Source of the DNA: Anthopleura xanthogrammica
Taxonomy: Eukaryota; Cnidaria; Anthozoa; Actiniaria; Actiniidae
Assembly (NCBI GenBank): GCA_964019055.1
Contig: OZ025206.1
Span: 15,659,291-15,723,290 of the forward strand
Direction of reading: 5' to 3'
Length of the DNA stretch: 64,000 nt
The notes beneath the pieces were generated by a model. That model had not been told where the DNA came from. It saw nothing but the letters and a program-made list of their open reading frames with translations, and searched no databases. Shown in pieces: positions 12,075-25,781 of this stretch. The translations under genes and the position numbers were made by a program. Each line of letters starts with the position of its first letter. The stretch's first letter is position 1.

Positions 12075-14566
12075 TTCGATGACCGCGGAGTGGGAAAAAA
12101 TATCAAAATTGGGTCTTGCTAAAATTCTCCTTCTTTTTCACTGAAATCAATTGGAAATGATTCAGATGTTACTCAGAAGTAAAAAAGACAGTCTAAATGT
12201 TATTTTTTAGCACTTAAAATATTTTTGCCAAAATGGGCCCAAAATTGAATTTTTCGATGACCGCGGAGTGGGGAAAAATCTCAAAATTGGGTCTTGCTAA
12301 AATTCTGCTTCTTTTTCACTGAAATCAATTGGAAATGATTCAGATGTTACTCAGAAGTAAAAAAGACAGTCTAAATGTTATTTTTTAGGTAATAAATTTT
12401 TTTTGCCAAAATGGGCCCAAAATTGAATTTATCAATGACCGCGGAGTGGAGAAAAATCTCAAAATTGGGTCTTGCTAAAATTCTGCTTCTTTTTCACTGA
12501 AATCAATTCGAAATAATTCAGATGTTACTCAGAAGTAAAAAAGACAGTCTAAATGTTATTTTTTAGCACTTCAAATATTTTTGCCAAAATGGACCCAAAA
12601 TTGAATTTTTCGATGACTGCGGAGTGGGAAAAAATCTCAAAATTGGGTCTTGCTAAAATTCTGCTTCTTTTTCACTGAAATCAATTGGAAATAATTCAGA
12701 TGTTACTCAGAAGTAAAAAAGACAGTCTAAATGTTATTTTTTAGCTAATCAATTTTTTTTGCCAAAATGGGCCCAAAATTGAATTTTTCAATGACCGCGG
12801 AGTGGAGAAAAATCTCAAAATTGGGTCTTGCTAAAATTCTGCTTCTTTTTCACTGAAATCAATTGGAACTAATTCAGATGTTACTCAGAAGTAAAAAAGA
12901 CAGTCTAGATGTTATTTTTTAGCACTTCAAATATTTTTGCCAAAATGGACCCAAAATTGAATTTTTCGATGACCGCGGATTAGGGAAAAATCTCAAAATT
13001 GGGTCTTGCTAAAATTCTGCTTCTTTTTTACTGAAATCAATTGGAAATATTTCAGATGTTACTCAGAAGTAAAAAAGACAGTCTAAATGTAATTTTTTAG
13101 GTAATAAATTTTTTTTGCCAAAATGGGCCCAAAATTGAATTTTTCGATGACCGCGGAGTGGGAAAAAATCTGAAAATTGGGTCTTGCTAAAATTCTGCTT
13201 CTTTTTCACTGAAATCAATTGGAAATAATTCAGATGTTAGTCAGAAGTAAAAAAGACAGTCTAGATGTTATTTTTTAGCACTTCAAATATTTTTGCCAAA
13301 ATGGACCCAAAATTGAATTTTTCGATGACCGCGGAGTGGGAAAAAATATCAAAATTGGGTCTTGCTAAAATTCTCCTTCTTTTTCACTGAAATCAATTGG
13401 AAATGATTCAGATGTTACTCAGAAGTAAAAAAGACAGTCTAAATGTTATTTTTTAGCACTTAAAATATTTTTGCCAAAATGGGCCCAAAATTGAATTTTT
13501 CGATGACCGCGGAGTGGGGAAAAATCTCAAAATTGGGTCTTGCTAAAATTCTGCTTCTTTTTCACTGAAATCAATTGGAAATGATTCAGATGTTACTCAG
13601 AAGTAAAAAAGACAGTCTAAATGTTATTTTTTAGGTAATAAATTTTTTTTGCCAAAATGGGCCCAAAATTGAATTTATCAATGACCGCGGAGTGGAGAAA
13701 AATCTCAAAATTGGGTCTTGCTAAAATTCTGCTTCTTTTTCACTGAAATCAATTCGAAATAATTCAGATGTTACTCAGAAGTAAAAAAGACAGTCTAAAT
13801 GTTATTTTTTAGCACTTCAAATATTTTTGCCAAAATGGACCCAAAATTGAATTTTTCGATGACTGCGGAGTGGGAAAAAATCTCAAAATTGGGTCTTGCT
13901 AAAATTCTGCTTCTTTTTCACTGAAATCAATTGGAAATAATTCAGATGTTACTCAGAAGTAAAAAAGACAGTCTAAATGTTATTTTTTAGGTAATCAATT
14001 TTTTTTGCCAAAATGGGCCCAAAATTGAATTTTTCAATGACCGCGGAGTGGAGAAAAATCTCAAAATTGGGTCTTGCTAAAATTCTGCTTCTTTTTCACT
14101 GAAATCAATTGGAACTAATTCAGATGTTACTCAGAAGTAAAAAAGACAGTCTAGATGTTATTTTTTAGCACTTCAAATATTTTTGCCAAAATGGACCCAA
14201 AATTGAATTTTTCGATGACCGCGGATTAGGGAAAAATCTCAAAATTGGGTCTTGCTAAAATTCTGCTTCTTTTTTACTGAAATCAATTGGAAATATTTCA
14301 GATGTTACTCAGAAGTAAAAAAGACAGTCTAAATGTAATTTTTTAGGTAATAAATTTTTTTTGCCAAAATGGGCCCAAAATTGAATTTTTCGATGACCGC
14401 GGAGTGGGAAAAAATCTGAAAATTGGGTCTTGCTAAAATTCTGTTTCTTTTTCACTGAAATCAATTGGAAATAATTCAGATGTTAGTCAGAAGTAAAAAA
14501 GACAGTCTAGATGTTATTTTTTAGCACTTCAAATATTTTTGCCAAAATGGACCCAAAATTGAATTT
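12075..14566. repeat. Seven-monomer higher-order repeat, two copies (1246 bp each)
   Basis: The sequence from about 12075 (AAAAAATATCAAAATTGGG with TTCTCCTTC) recurs at 13321, a distance of 1246 = 7 x 178 bp, with near-identity across the block. Shared rare variants (AATTTATCAATGACC, CAATTCGAAAT, GATTAGGG) confirm one block duplication. Confidence 0.85.
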
Positions 14567-17500
14567 TTCGATGACCGCGGATTAGGGAAAAATCTCAAAA
14601 TTGGGTCTTGCTAAAATTCTGCTTCTTTTTTACTGAAATCAATTGGAAATATTTCAGATGTTACTCAGAAGTAAAAAAGACAGTCTAAATGTAATTTTTT
14701 AGGTAATAAATTTTTTTTGCCAAAATGGGCCCAAAATTGAATTTTTCGATGACCGCGGAGTGGGAAAAAATCTCAAAATTGGGTCTTGCTAAAATTCTGC
14801 TTCTTTTTCACTGAAATCAATTGGAAATAATTCAGATGTTAGTCAGAAGTAAAAAAGACATTATAAATGTTATTTTTTAGTTGATAAAATATTTTTGCTA
14901 AAATAGTCCAAAAATTGAATTTTTCAATGAAATTTGTATCTTTTTTTAAATCTGGTCTTTTTTCATAGGATGGAATTGGAAATCATTGCGATGTTACTAA
15001 GAGGAATTAAAGTGAGTCTAAATGTTATTTCTTAGCTCATAATTTTTTTCCCCAAAATGGGGCCAAAATTGAATTTTTCGATGACCGCGGAGTGGGGAAA
15101 AATCTCAAAATTGGGTCTTGCTAAAATTCTGCTTCTTTTTCACTGAAATCAATTGGAAATAATTCAGATGTTACTCAGAAGTAAAAAAGACAGTCTAAAT
15201 GTTATTTTTTAGCACTTAAAATATTTTTACCAAAATGGGCCCAAAATTGAATTTTTCGATGACCGCGGAGTGGGAAAAAATCTCAAAATTGGGTCTTGCT
15301 AAAATTCTGCTTCTTTTTTACTGAAATTAATTGGAAATAATTCAGATGTTACTCCGAAGTAAAAAAGACAGTCTAAATGTTATTTTTTAGCACTTCAAAT
15401 ATTTTTGCCAAAATGGACCCAAAATTGAATTTTTCGATGACCGCTGAGTGGGAAAAAATCTGAAAATTGGTTCTTGCTAAAATTCTTCGACTTTTTCACT
15501 GAAATCAATTGGAAATGATTCAGATGTTACTCAGAAGTAAAAAAGACAGGCTAAACGTTAATTTTTAGCACTTAAAATATTTTTCCCAAAATGAGCCCAA
15601 AATTGAATTTTTCAATGACCGCGGAGTGGAGAAAAATCTCAAAATTGGGTCTTGCATAAATTTTTCTTCTTTTTTACTGAAATCAATTGGAAATATTTCA
15701 GATGTTACTAAGAAGTAAAAAAGACATTATAAATGTTATTTTTTAGTAGATAAATTATTTTTCCCAAAATTGGCCCAAAATTGAATTTTTCGATGACCGC
15801 GGAGTGGGGAAAAATCTCAAAATTGGGTCTTGCTAAAATTCTGCGACTTTTTCACTGAAATCCATTGGAAAAGATTCAGATGTTACTCAGAAGTAAAAAA
15901 GACAGTCTAAATGTTATTTTTTAGCACTTAAAATATTTTTACCAAAATGAGCCCAAAATTGAATTTTTCGATGACCGCGGAGTGGGGAAAAATCTCAAAA
16001 TTGGGTCTTGCTAAAATTCTGCTTCTTTTTCACTGAAATCAATTGGAAATAATTCAGATGTTACTCCGAAGTAAAAAAGACAGTCTAAATGTTATTTTTT
16101 AGGTAATAAATTTTTTTTGTCAAAATGGGCCAAAAATTGAATTTTTCGATGACCGCGGAGTAAGAAAAAATCTCAAAATTGGGTCTTGCTAAAATTCTGC
16201 TTCTTTTTCACTGAAATCAATTGAAAATATTTCAGATGTTACTCAGAAGTAAATAAGACAGTCTAAATGTTATTTTTTAGGTAATAAATTTCTTTTGTCA
16301 AAATGGGCCAGAAATTCAATTTTTCGATGACCGCGGAGTAGGGAAAAATCTCAAAATTGGGTCTTGCTAAAATTCTGCTTCTTTTTCACGGAAATCAATT
16401 GGAAATAATTCAGATGTTACTCCGAGGTAAAAAAGACAGTCTAAATGTTATTTTTTAGGTAATAAATTTTTTTTCCCAAAATAGGCCCAAAATTCAATTT
16501 TTCGATGACCGCGAAATGAAATTTTTAACTTGCTTAAATCTGGTCTTTTTTCATAGGATGGAATTGGAAATCATTGCGATGTTACTAAGAGGAATTAAAG
16601 TGAGTCTAAATGTTATTTCTTACCTCATAATTTTTTTTCCCCAAAATGGGCCCAAAATTGAATTTTTCGATGACCGCGGAGTGGGGAAAAATCTCAAAAT
16701 TGGGTCTTGCTAAAATTCTGCTTCTTTTTCACTGAAATCAATTGGAAATAACTCAGATGTTACTCAGAAGTAAAAAAGACAGTCTAAATGTTATTTTTTA
16801 GGTAATAAATTTTTTTTCATAAAATGGGCCCAAAATTGAATTTTTCGATGACCGCGGAGTGGGAAAAAATCTCAAAATTGGGTCTTGCTAAAATTCTGCT
16901 TCTTTTTCACTGAAATCAATTGGAAATAATTCAGATGTTACTCCGAAGTAAAAAAGACAGTCTAAATGTTATTTTTTAGGTAATAAAATATTTTTGTCAA
17001 AATGGGCCCAAAATTGAATTTTTCGATGACCGCGGAGTAAGAAAAAATCTCAAAATTGGGTCTTGCTAAAATTCTGCTTCTTTTTCACTGAAATCAATTG
17101 AAAATATTTCAGATGTTACTCCGAAGTAAAAAAGACAGTCTAAATGTTATTTTTTAGGTAATAAATTTTTTTTGTCAAAATGGGCCCAAAATTCAATTTT
17201 TCGATGACCGCGGAGTAGGGAAAAATCTCAAAATTGGGTCTTGCTAAAATTCTGCTTCTTTTTTACGGAAATCAATTGGAAATAATTCAGATGTTACTCC
17301 GAAGTAAAAAAGACAGTCTAAATGTTATTTTTTAGGTAATAAATTTTTTTTGTCAAAATGGGCCCAAAATTGAATTTTTCGATGACCGCGGAGTAAGAAA
17401 AAATCTCAAAATTGGGTCTTGCTAAAATTCTGCTTCTTTTTCACTGAAATCAATTGGAAATAACTCAGATGTTACTCAGAAGTAAAAAAGACAGTCTCAA

Positions 17501-20128
17501 TGTTATTTTTTAGCACTGAAAATATTTTTGCCAAAATGGGCCCAAAATTGAATTTTTCGATGACCGCGGAGTGGGGAAAAATCTCAAAATTGGGTCTTGC
17601 TAAAATTCTGCTTCTTTTTTACTCAAATCAATTGGAAATAATTCAGATGTTAGTCAGATGTAAAAAAGACATTATAAATGTTATTTTTTAGTAGATAAAA
17701 TATTTTTGCTAAAATAGTCCAAAAATTGAATTTTTCAATGAAATTTGTATCTTGCTTAAATCTGGTCTTTTTTCATAGGATGGAATTGGAAATCATTGCG
17801 ATTTTACTAAGAGGAATTAAAGTGAGTCTACATGTTATTTCTTAGCTCATAATTTTTTTTCCCCAAAATGGGCCCAAAATTGAATTTTTCGATGACCGCA
17901 GAGTGGGGAAAAATCTCAAAATTGGGTCTTGCTAAAATTCTGCTTCTTTTTCACTGAAATCAATTGGAAATAACTCAGATGTTACTCAGAAGTAAAAAAG
18001 ACAGTCTAAATGTTATTTTTTAGCACTTAAAATATTTTTGCCAAAATGGGTCCAAAATTGAATTTTTCGATGACCGCGGAGTGGGAAAAAATCTCAAAAT
18101 TGGGTCTTGCTAAAATTCTGCTTCTTTTTCACTGAAATCAATTGGAAATAACTCAGATGTTACTCAGAAGTAAAAAAGACAGTCTAAATGTTATTTTTTA
18201 GCACTTAAAATATTTTTGCCAAAATGGGTCCAAAATTGAATTTTTCGATGACCGCGGAGTGGGAAAAAATCTCAAAATTGGGTCTTGCTAAAATTCTGCT
18301 TCTTTTTCACTGAAATCAATTGGAAATAATTCAGATGTTACTCCGAAGTAAAAAAGACAGTCTAAATGTTATTTTTTAGGTAATAAATTTTTTTTGCCAA
18401 AATGGGCCCAAAATTGAATTTTTCGATGACCGCGGAGTGGGAAAAAATCTCAAAATTGGGTCTTGCTAAAATTCTGCTTCTTTTTTACTGAAATCAATTG
18501 AAAATATTTCAGATGTTACTCAGAAGTAAAAAAGACAGTCTAAATGTTATTTTTTAGCACTTAAAATATTTTTGCCAAAATGGGTCCAAAATTGAATTTT
18601 TCGATGACCGCGGAGTGGGAAAAAATCTCAAAATTGGGTCTTGCTAAAATTCTGCTTCTTTTTCACTGAAATCAATTGGAAATAATTCAGATGTTACTCC
18701 GAAGTAAAAAAGACAGTCTAAATGTTATTTTTTAGGTAATAAATTTTTTTTGCCAAAATGGGCCCAAAATTGAATTTTTCGATGACCGCGGAGTGGGAAA
18801 AAATCTCAAAATTGGGTCTTGCTAAAATTCTGCTTCTTTTTTACTGAAATCAATTGAAAATATTTCAGATGTTACTCCGAAGTAAAAAAGACAGTCTAAA
18901 TGTTCTTTTTTAGGTAATGAATTTTTTTTGCCAAAATGGGCCCAAAATTGAATTTTTCGATGACCGCGGAGTGGAAAAAAATCTCAAAATTGGGTCTTGC
19001 TAAAATTCTGCTTCTTTTTTACTGAAATCAATTGAAAATATTTCAGATGTTACTCCGAAGTAAAAAAGACAGTCTAAATTTTATTTTTTAGGTAATGAAT
19101 TTTTTTTGCCAAAATGGGCCCAAAATTGAATTTTTCGATGACCGCGGAGTGGGAAAAAATCTGAAAATTGGATCTTGCTAAAATTCTTCGACTTTTTCAC
19201 TGAAATCAATTGGAAATAATTCAGATGTTACTCAGATGTAAAAAAGAGAGGCTAAACGTTTTTTTTTAGCACTTAAAATATTTTTACCAAAATGAGCCCA
19301 AAATTGAATTTTTCGATGACCGCGGAGTGGGGAAAAATCTCAAAATTGGGTCTTGCTAAAATTCTGCTTCTTTTTCACTGAAATCAATTGGAAATAATTC
19401 AGATGTTACTCAGAAGTAAAAAAGACAGTCTAAATGTTATTTTTTAGGTAATAAATTTTTTTTGCCAAAATGGGCCCAAAATTGAATTTTTCGATGACCG
19501 CAGAGTGGGAAAAAATCTGAAAATTGGATCTTGCTAAAATTCTTCGACTTTTTCACTGAAATCAATTGGAAATAATTCAGATGTTACTCAGAAGTAAAAA
19601 AGACAGTCTCAATGTTATTTTTTAGCACTGAAAATATTTTTGCCAAAATGGGCCCAAAATTGAATTTTTCAATGACCGCGGAGTGGGGAAAAATCTCAAA
19701 ATTGGGTCTTGCTAAAATTCTGCTTCTTTTTTACTCAAATCAATTGGAAATAACTCAGATGTTACTCAGAAGTAAAAAAGAGAGGCTAAACGTTTTTTTT
19801 TAGCACTTAAAATATTTTTACCAAAATGGGACCAAAATTGAATTTTTCGATGACCGCGGAGTAAGAAAAAATCTCAAAATTGGGTCTTGCTAAAATTCTG
19901 CTTCTTTTTTACTGAAATCAATTGAAAATATTTCAGATGTTACTCAGAAGTAAAAAAGACAGTCTAAATGTTATTTTTTAGCACTTAAAATATTTTTCCC
20001 AAAATGGGTCCAAAATTGAATTTTTCGATGACCGCGGAGTGGGAAAAAATCTCAAAATTGGGTCTTGCTAAAATTCTGCTTCTTTTTCACTGAAATCAAT
20101 TGGAAATAATTCAGATGTTACTCAGATG

Positions 20129-21200
20129 TAAAAAAGAGAGGCTAAATGTTTTTTTTTAGCACTTAAAATATTTTTACCAAAATGGGACCAAAATTGAATT
20201 TTTCGATGACCGCGGAGTGGGAAAAAATCTCAAAATTGGGTCTTGCTAAAATTCTGCTTCTTTTTCACTGAAATCAATTGGAAATAATTCAGATGTTACT
20301 CAGAAGTAAAAAAGACAGTCTAAATGTTATTTTTTAGCACTGAAAATATTTTTCCCAAAATGGGCCCAAAATTGAATTTTTCGATGACCGCGCGGAGTGG
20401 GGAAAAATCTCAAAATTGGGTCTTGCTAAAATTCTGCTTCTTTTTCACTGAAATCAATTGGAAATAATTCAGATGTTACTCAGAAGTAAAAAAGACAGTC
20501 TAAATGTTATTTTTTAGGTAATAAATTTTTTTTGCCAAAATCGGTCCAAAATTGAATTTTTCGATGACCGCGGAGTGGGAAAAAATCTCAAAATTGGGTC
20601 TTGCTAAAATTCTGCTTCTTTTTCACTGAAATCATTTGGAAATAATTCAGATGTTACTCAGATGTAAAAAAGAGAGGCTAAATGTTTTTTTTTAGCACTT
20701 AAAATATTTTTACCAAAATGGGACCAAAATTGAATTTTTCGATGACCGCGGAGTGGGAAAAAATCTCAAAATTGGGTCTTGCTAAAATTCTGCTTCTTTT
20801 TCACTGAAATCAATTGGAAATAATTCAGATGTTACTCAGAAGTAAAAAAGACAGTCTAAATGTTATTTTTTAGCACTGAAAATATTTTTCCCAAAATGGG
20901 CCCAAAATTGAATTTTTCGATGACCGCGCGGAGTGGGGAAAAATCTCAAAATTGGGTCTTGCTAAAATTCTGCTTCTTTTTCACTGAAATCAATTGGAAA
21001 TAATTCAGATGTTACTCAGAAGTAAAAAAGACAGTCTAAATGTTATTTTTTAGGTAATAAATTTTTTTTGCCAAAATCGGTCCAAAATTGAATTTTTTGA
21101 TGACCGCGGAGTGGGAAAAAATCTCAAAATTGGGTCTTGCTAAAATTCTGCTTCTTTTTCACTGAAATCATTTGGAAATAATTCAGATGTTACTCAGATG
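20129..21200. repeat. Three-monomer higher-order repeat, two copies (536 bp each)
   Basis: A variant with GACCGCGCGGAGTGG (two extra bases in the CCGCGG core) occurs at about 20391 and 20927. The flanking GAGAGGCTAAATG and ATCATTTGG variants are also repeated at 536 bp. Confidence 0.8.
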
Positions 21201-21740
21201 TAAAAAAGAGAGGCTAAATGTTTTTTTTTAGCACTTAAAATATTTTTACCAAAATGGGACCAAAATTGAATTTTTCGATGACCGCGGAGTGGGAAAAAAT
21301 CTCAAAATTGGGTCTTGCTAAAATTCTGCTTCTTTTTCACTGAAATCAATTGGAAATAATTCAGATGTTACTCAGAAGTAAAAAAGACAGTCTAAATGTT
21401 ATTTTTTAGGTAATAAATTTTTTTTGCCAAAATGGGCCCAAAATTGAATTTTTCAATGACCGCGGAGTGGGAAAAAATCTGAAAATTGGATCTTGCTAAA
21501 ATTCTTCGACTTTTTCACTGAAATCAATTGGAAATAATTCAGATGTTACTCAGATGTAAAAAAGAGAGGCTAAACGTTTTTTTTAGCACTTAAAATATTT
21601 TTACCAAAATGGGACCAAAATTGAATTTTTCGATGACCGCGGAGTAAGAAAAAATCTCAAAGTTGGGTCTTGCTAAAATTCTGCTTCTTTTTCACTGAAA
21701 TCACTTGGAAATAATTCAGATGTTACTCCGAAGTAAAAAA

Positions 21741-22760
21741 GACATTATAAATGTTATTTTTTAGTAGATAAAATATTTTTGCTAAAACAGTCCAAAAATT
21801 GAATTTTTCAATGAAATTTGTATCTTGCTTAAATCTGGTCGTTTTTCATAGGATGGAATTGGAAATCATTGCGATTTTACTAAGAGGAATTAAAGTGAGT
21901 GTACATGTTATTTCTTAGCTCATAATATTTTTTCCCCAAAATGGGCCCAAAATTGAATTTTTCGATGACCGCGGAGTGGGGAAAAATATCAAAATTGGGT
22001 CTTGCTAAAATTCTGCTTCTTTTTCACTGAAATCAATTGGAAATAACTCAGATGTTACTCAGAAGTAAAAAAGACAGTCTAAATGTTATTTTTTAGCACT
22101 TAAAATATTTTTACCAAAATGAGCCGAAAATTGAATTTTTCGATGACCGCGGAGTGGGAAAAAATCTCAAAATTGGGTCTTGCTAAAATTCTGCTTCTTT
22201 TTCACTGAACTCAATTGGAAATAATTCAGATGTTACTCCGAAGTAAAAAAGACATTATAAATGTTATTTTTTAGTAGATAAAATATTTTTGCTAAAACAG
22301 TCCAAAAATTGAATTTTTCAATGAAATTTGTATCTTGCTTAAATCTGGTCGTTTTTCATAGGATGGAATTGGAAATCATTGCGATTTTACTAAGAGGAAT
22401 TAAAGTGAGTGTACATGTTATTTCTTAGCTCATAATATTTTTTCCCCAAAATGGGCCCAAAATTGAATTTTTCGATGACCGCGGAGTGGGGAAAAATATC
22501 AAAATTGGGTCTTGCTAAAATTCTGCTTCTTTTTCACTGAAATCAATTGGAAATAACTCAGATGTTACTCAGAAGTAAAAAAGACAGTCTAAATGTTATT
22601 TTTTAGCACTTAAAATATTTTTACCAAAATGAGCCGAAAATTGAATTTTTCGATGACCGCGGAGTGGGAAAAAATCTCAAAATTGGGTCTTGCTAAAATT
22701 CTGCTTCTTTTTCACTGAACTCAATTGGAAATAATTCAGATGTTACTCCGAAGTAAAAAA
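21741..22760. repeat. 154+178+178-bp higher-order repeat, two copies (510 bp each)
   Basis: A block of one 154-bp unit plus two 178-bp units, with shared rare variants AAAACAGTCC, GTGTACATG and CTGAACTCAATTGG, repeats exactly 510 bp apart. In the first copy the unit boundaries at 21741, 21895 and 22073 give 154 and 178 bp directly. Confidence 0.85.
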
Positions 22761-23472
22761 GACAGTCTAAATGTTATTTTTTAGGTAATAAATTTTTTTT
22801 GCCAAAATGGGCCCAAAATTGAATTTTTCGATCACCGCGGAGTGGGGAAAAATCTCAAAATTGGGTCTTGCTAAAATTCTGCTTCTTTTTTACTGAAATC
22901 AATTGGAAATAATTCAGATGTTACTCAGATGTAAAAAAGAGAGGCTAAACGTTTTTTTTTAGCACTTAAAATATTTTTACCAAAATGGGACCAAAATTGA
23001 ATTTTTCGATGACCGCGGAGTGGGAAAAAATCTCAAAATTGGGTCTTGCTAAAATTCTGCTTCTTTTTCACTGAAATCAATTGGAAATAATTCAGATGTT
23101 ACTCAGATTTAAAAAAGAGAGGCTAAACGTTTTTTTTTAGCACTTAAAATATTTTTACCAAAATGGGACCAAAATTGAATTTTTCGATGACCGCGGAGTG
23201 GGAAAAAATCTCAAAATTGGGTCTTGCTAAAATTCTGCTTCTTTTTCACTGAAATCAATTGGAAATAATTCAGATGTTACTCAGAAGTAAAAAAGACAGT
23301 CTAAATGTTATTTTTTAGCACTTAAAATATTTTTACCAAAATGAGCCCAAAATTGAATTTTTCGATGACCGCGGAGTGGGAAAAAATCTCAAAATTGGGT
23401 CTTGCTAAAATTCTGCTTCTTTTTCACTGAAATCAATTGGAAATAATTCAGATGTTACTCCGAAGTAAAAAA

Positions 23473-25781
23473 GACTGTCTAAATGTTATTTTTTAGGTAA
23501 TAAATTTTTTTTGCCAAAATGGGCCCAAAATTGAATTTTTCGATGACCGCGGAGTGGGAAAAAATCTGAAAATTGGATCTTGCTAAAATTCTTCGACTTT
23601 TTCACTCAAATCAATTGGAAATAATTCAGATGTTACTCAGATGTAAAAAAGAGAGGCTAAACGTTTTTTTTTAGCGCTTAAAATATTTTTACCAAAATGG
23701 GACCAAAATTGAATTTTTCGATGACCGCGGAGTAAGAAAAAATCTCAAAGTTGGGTCTTGCTAAAATTCTGCTTCTTTTTCACTGAAATCAATTGGAAAT
23801 AATTCAGATGTTACTCCGAATTAAAAAAGACAGTCTAAATGTTATTTTTTAGGTAATAAATTTTTTTTGCCAAAATGGGCCCAAAATTGAATTTTTCGAT
23901 GACCGCGGAGTGGGAAAAAATCTCAAAATTGGGTCTTGCTAAAATTCTGCTTCTTTTTCACTGAAATCAATTGGAAATAATTGAGATGTTACTCCGAAGT
24001 AAAAAAGACATTATAAATGTTATTTTTTAGGTAATAAATTTTTTTTCCCAAATTGGGCCCAAAATTGAATTTTTCGATGACTGCGGAATGAAATTTGTAT
24101 CTTGCTTAAATCTGGTCTTTTTTCATAGGATGGAATTGGAAATCATTGCGATTTTACTAAGAGGAATTAAAGTGAGTCTAACTGTTATTTCTTAGCTCAT
24201 AATTTTTTTTCCCCAAAATCGGCCCAAAATTGAATTTTTCGATGACCGCGGAGTGGGAAAAAATCTCAAAATTGGGTCTTGCTAAAATTCTGCTTCTTTT
24301 TCACTAAAATCAATTGAAAATAACTCAGATGTTACTCAGAAGTAAAAAAGACAGTCTAAATGTTATTTTTTAGCACTTAAAATATTTTTATCAAAATGAG
24401 CCCAAAATTGAATTTTTCGATGACCGCGGAGTGGGGAAAAATCTCAAAATTGGGTCTTGCTAAAATTCTGCTTCTTTTTTACTAAAATCAATTGGAAATA
24501 ATTCAGAGGTTACTCCGAAGTAAAAAAGACAGTCTAAATGTTATTTTTTAGGTAATAAATTTTTTTTCCCAAAATGGGCCCAAAATTGAATTTTTTGATG
24601 ACCGCGGAGTGGGAAAAAATCTCAAAATTGGGTCTTGCAAAAATTCTGCTTCTTTTTCACTGAAATCAATTGGAAATAATTCAGATGTTACTCCGAAGTA
24701 AAAAAGACAGTCTAAATGTTATTTTTTAGGTAATAAATTTTTTTTGCCAAAATGGGCCCAAAATTGAATTTTTCGATGACCGCGGAGTGGGGAAAAATCT
24801 CAAAATTGGGTCTTGCTAAAATTCTGCTTCTTTTTCACTGAAATCAATTGGAAATAATTCAGATGTGACTCAGAAGTAAAAAAGACTGTCTAAATGTTAT
24901 TTTTTAGGTAATAAATTTTTTTTGCCAAAATGGGCCCAAAATTGAATTTTTCGATGACCGCGGAGTGGGAAAAAATCTGAAAATTGGATCTTGCTAAAAT
25001 TCTTCGACTTTTTCACTGAAATCAATTGGAAATAATTCAGATGTTACTCAGATGTAAAAAAGAGAGGCTAAACGTTTTTTTTTAGCGCTTAAAATATTTT
25101 TACCAAAATGGGACCAAAATTGAATTTTTCGATGACCGCGGAGTAAGAAAAAATCTCAAAGTTGGGTCTTGCTAAAATTCTGCTTCTTTTTCACTGAAAT
25201 CAATTGGAAATAATTCAGATGTTACTCCGAATTAAAAAAGACAGTCTAAATGTTATTTTTTAGGTAATAAATTTTTTTTGCCAAAATGGGCCCAAAATTG
25301 AATTTTTCGATGACCGCGGAGTGGGAAAAAATCTCAAAATTGGGTCTTGCTAAAATTCTGCTTCTTTTTCACTGAAATCAATTGGAAATAATTGAGATGT
25401 TACTCCGAAGTAAAAAAGACATTATAAATGTTATTTTTTAGGTAATAAATTTTTTTTCCCAAATTGGGCCCAAAATTGAATTTTTCGATGACTGCGGAAT
25501 GAAATTTGTATCTTGCTTAAATCTGGTCTTTTTTCATAGGATGGAATTGGAAATCATTGCGATTTTACTAAGAGGAATTAAAGTGAGTCTAACTGTTATT
25601 TCTTAGCTCATAATTTTTTTTCCCCAAAATCGGCCCAAAATTGAATTTTTCGATGACCGCGGAGTGGGAAAAAATCTCAAAATTGGGTCTTGCTAAAATT
25701 CTGCTTCTTTTTCACTAAAATCAATTGAAAATAACTCAGATGTTACTCAGAAGTAAAAAAGACAGTCTAAATGTTATTTTT
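23473..25781. repeat. Higher-order repeat with 1411-bp spacing
   Basis: Rare variants GACTGTCTAAATG (23473 and 24884), TTAAAAAAGACAG and ACTGCGGAATGAAATTTG (24080 and 25491) recur exactly 1411 bp apart. The match ends near 24370 / 25781, so about 900 bp is directly duplicated. Confidence 0.8.
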
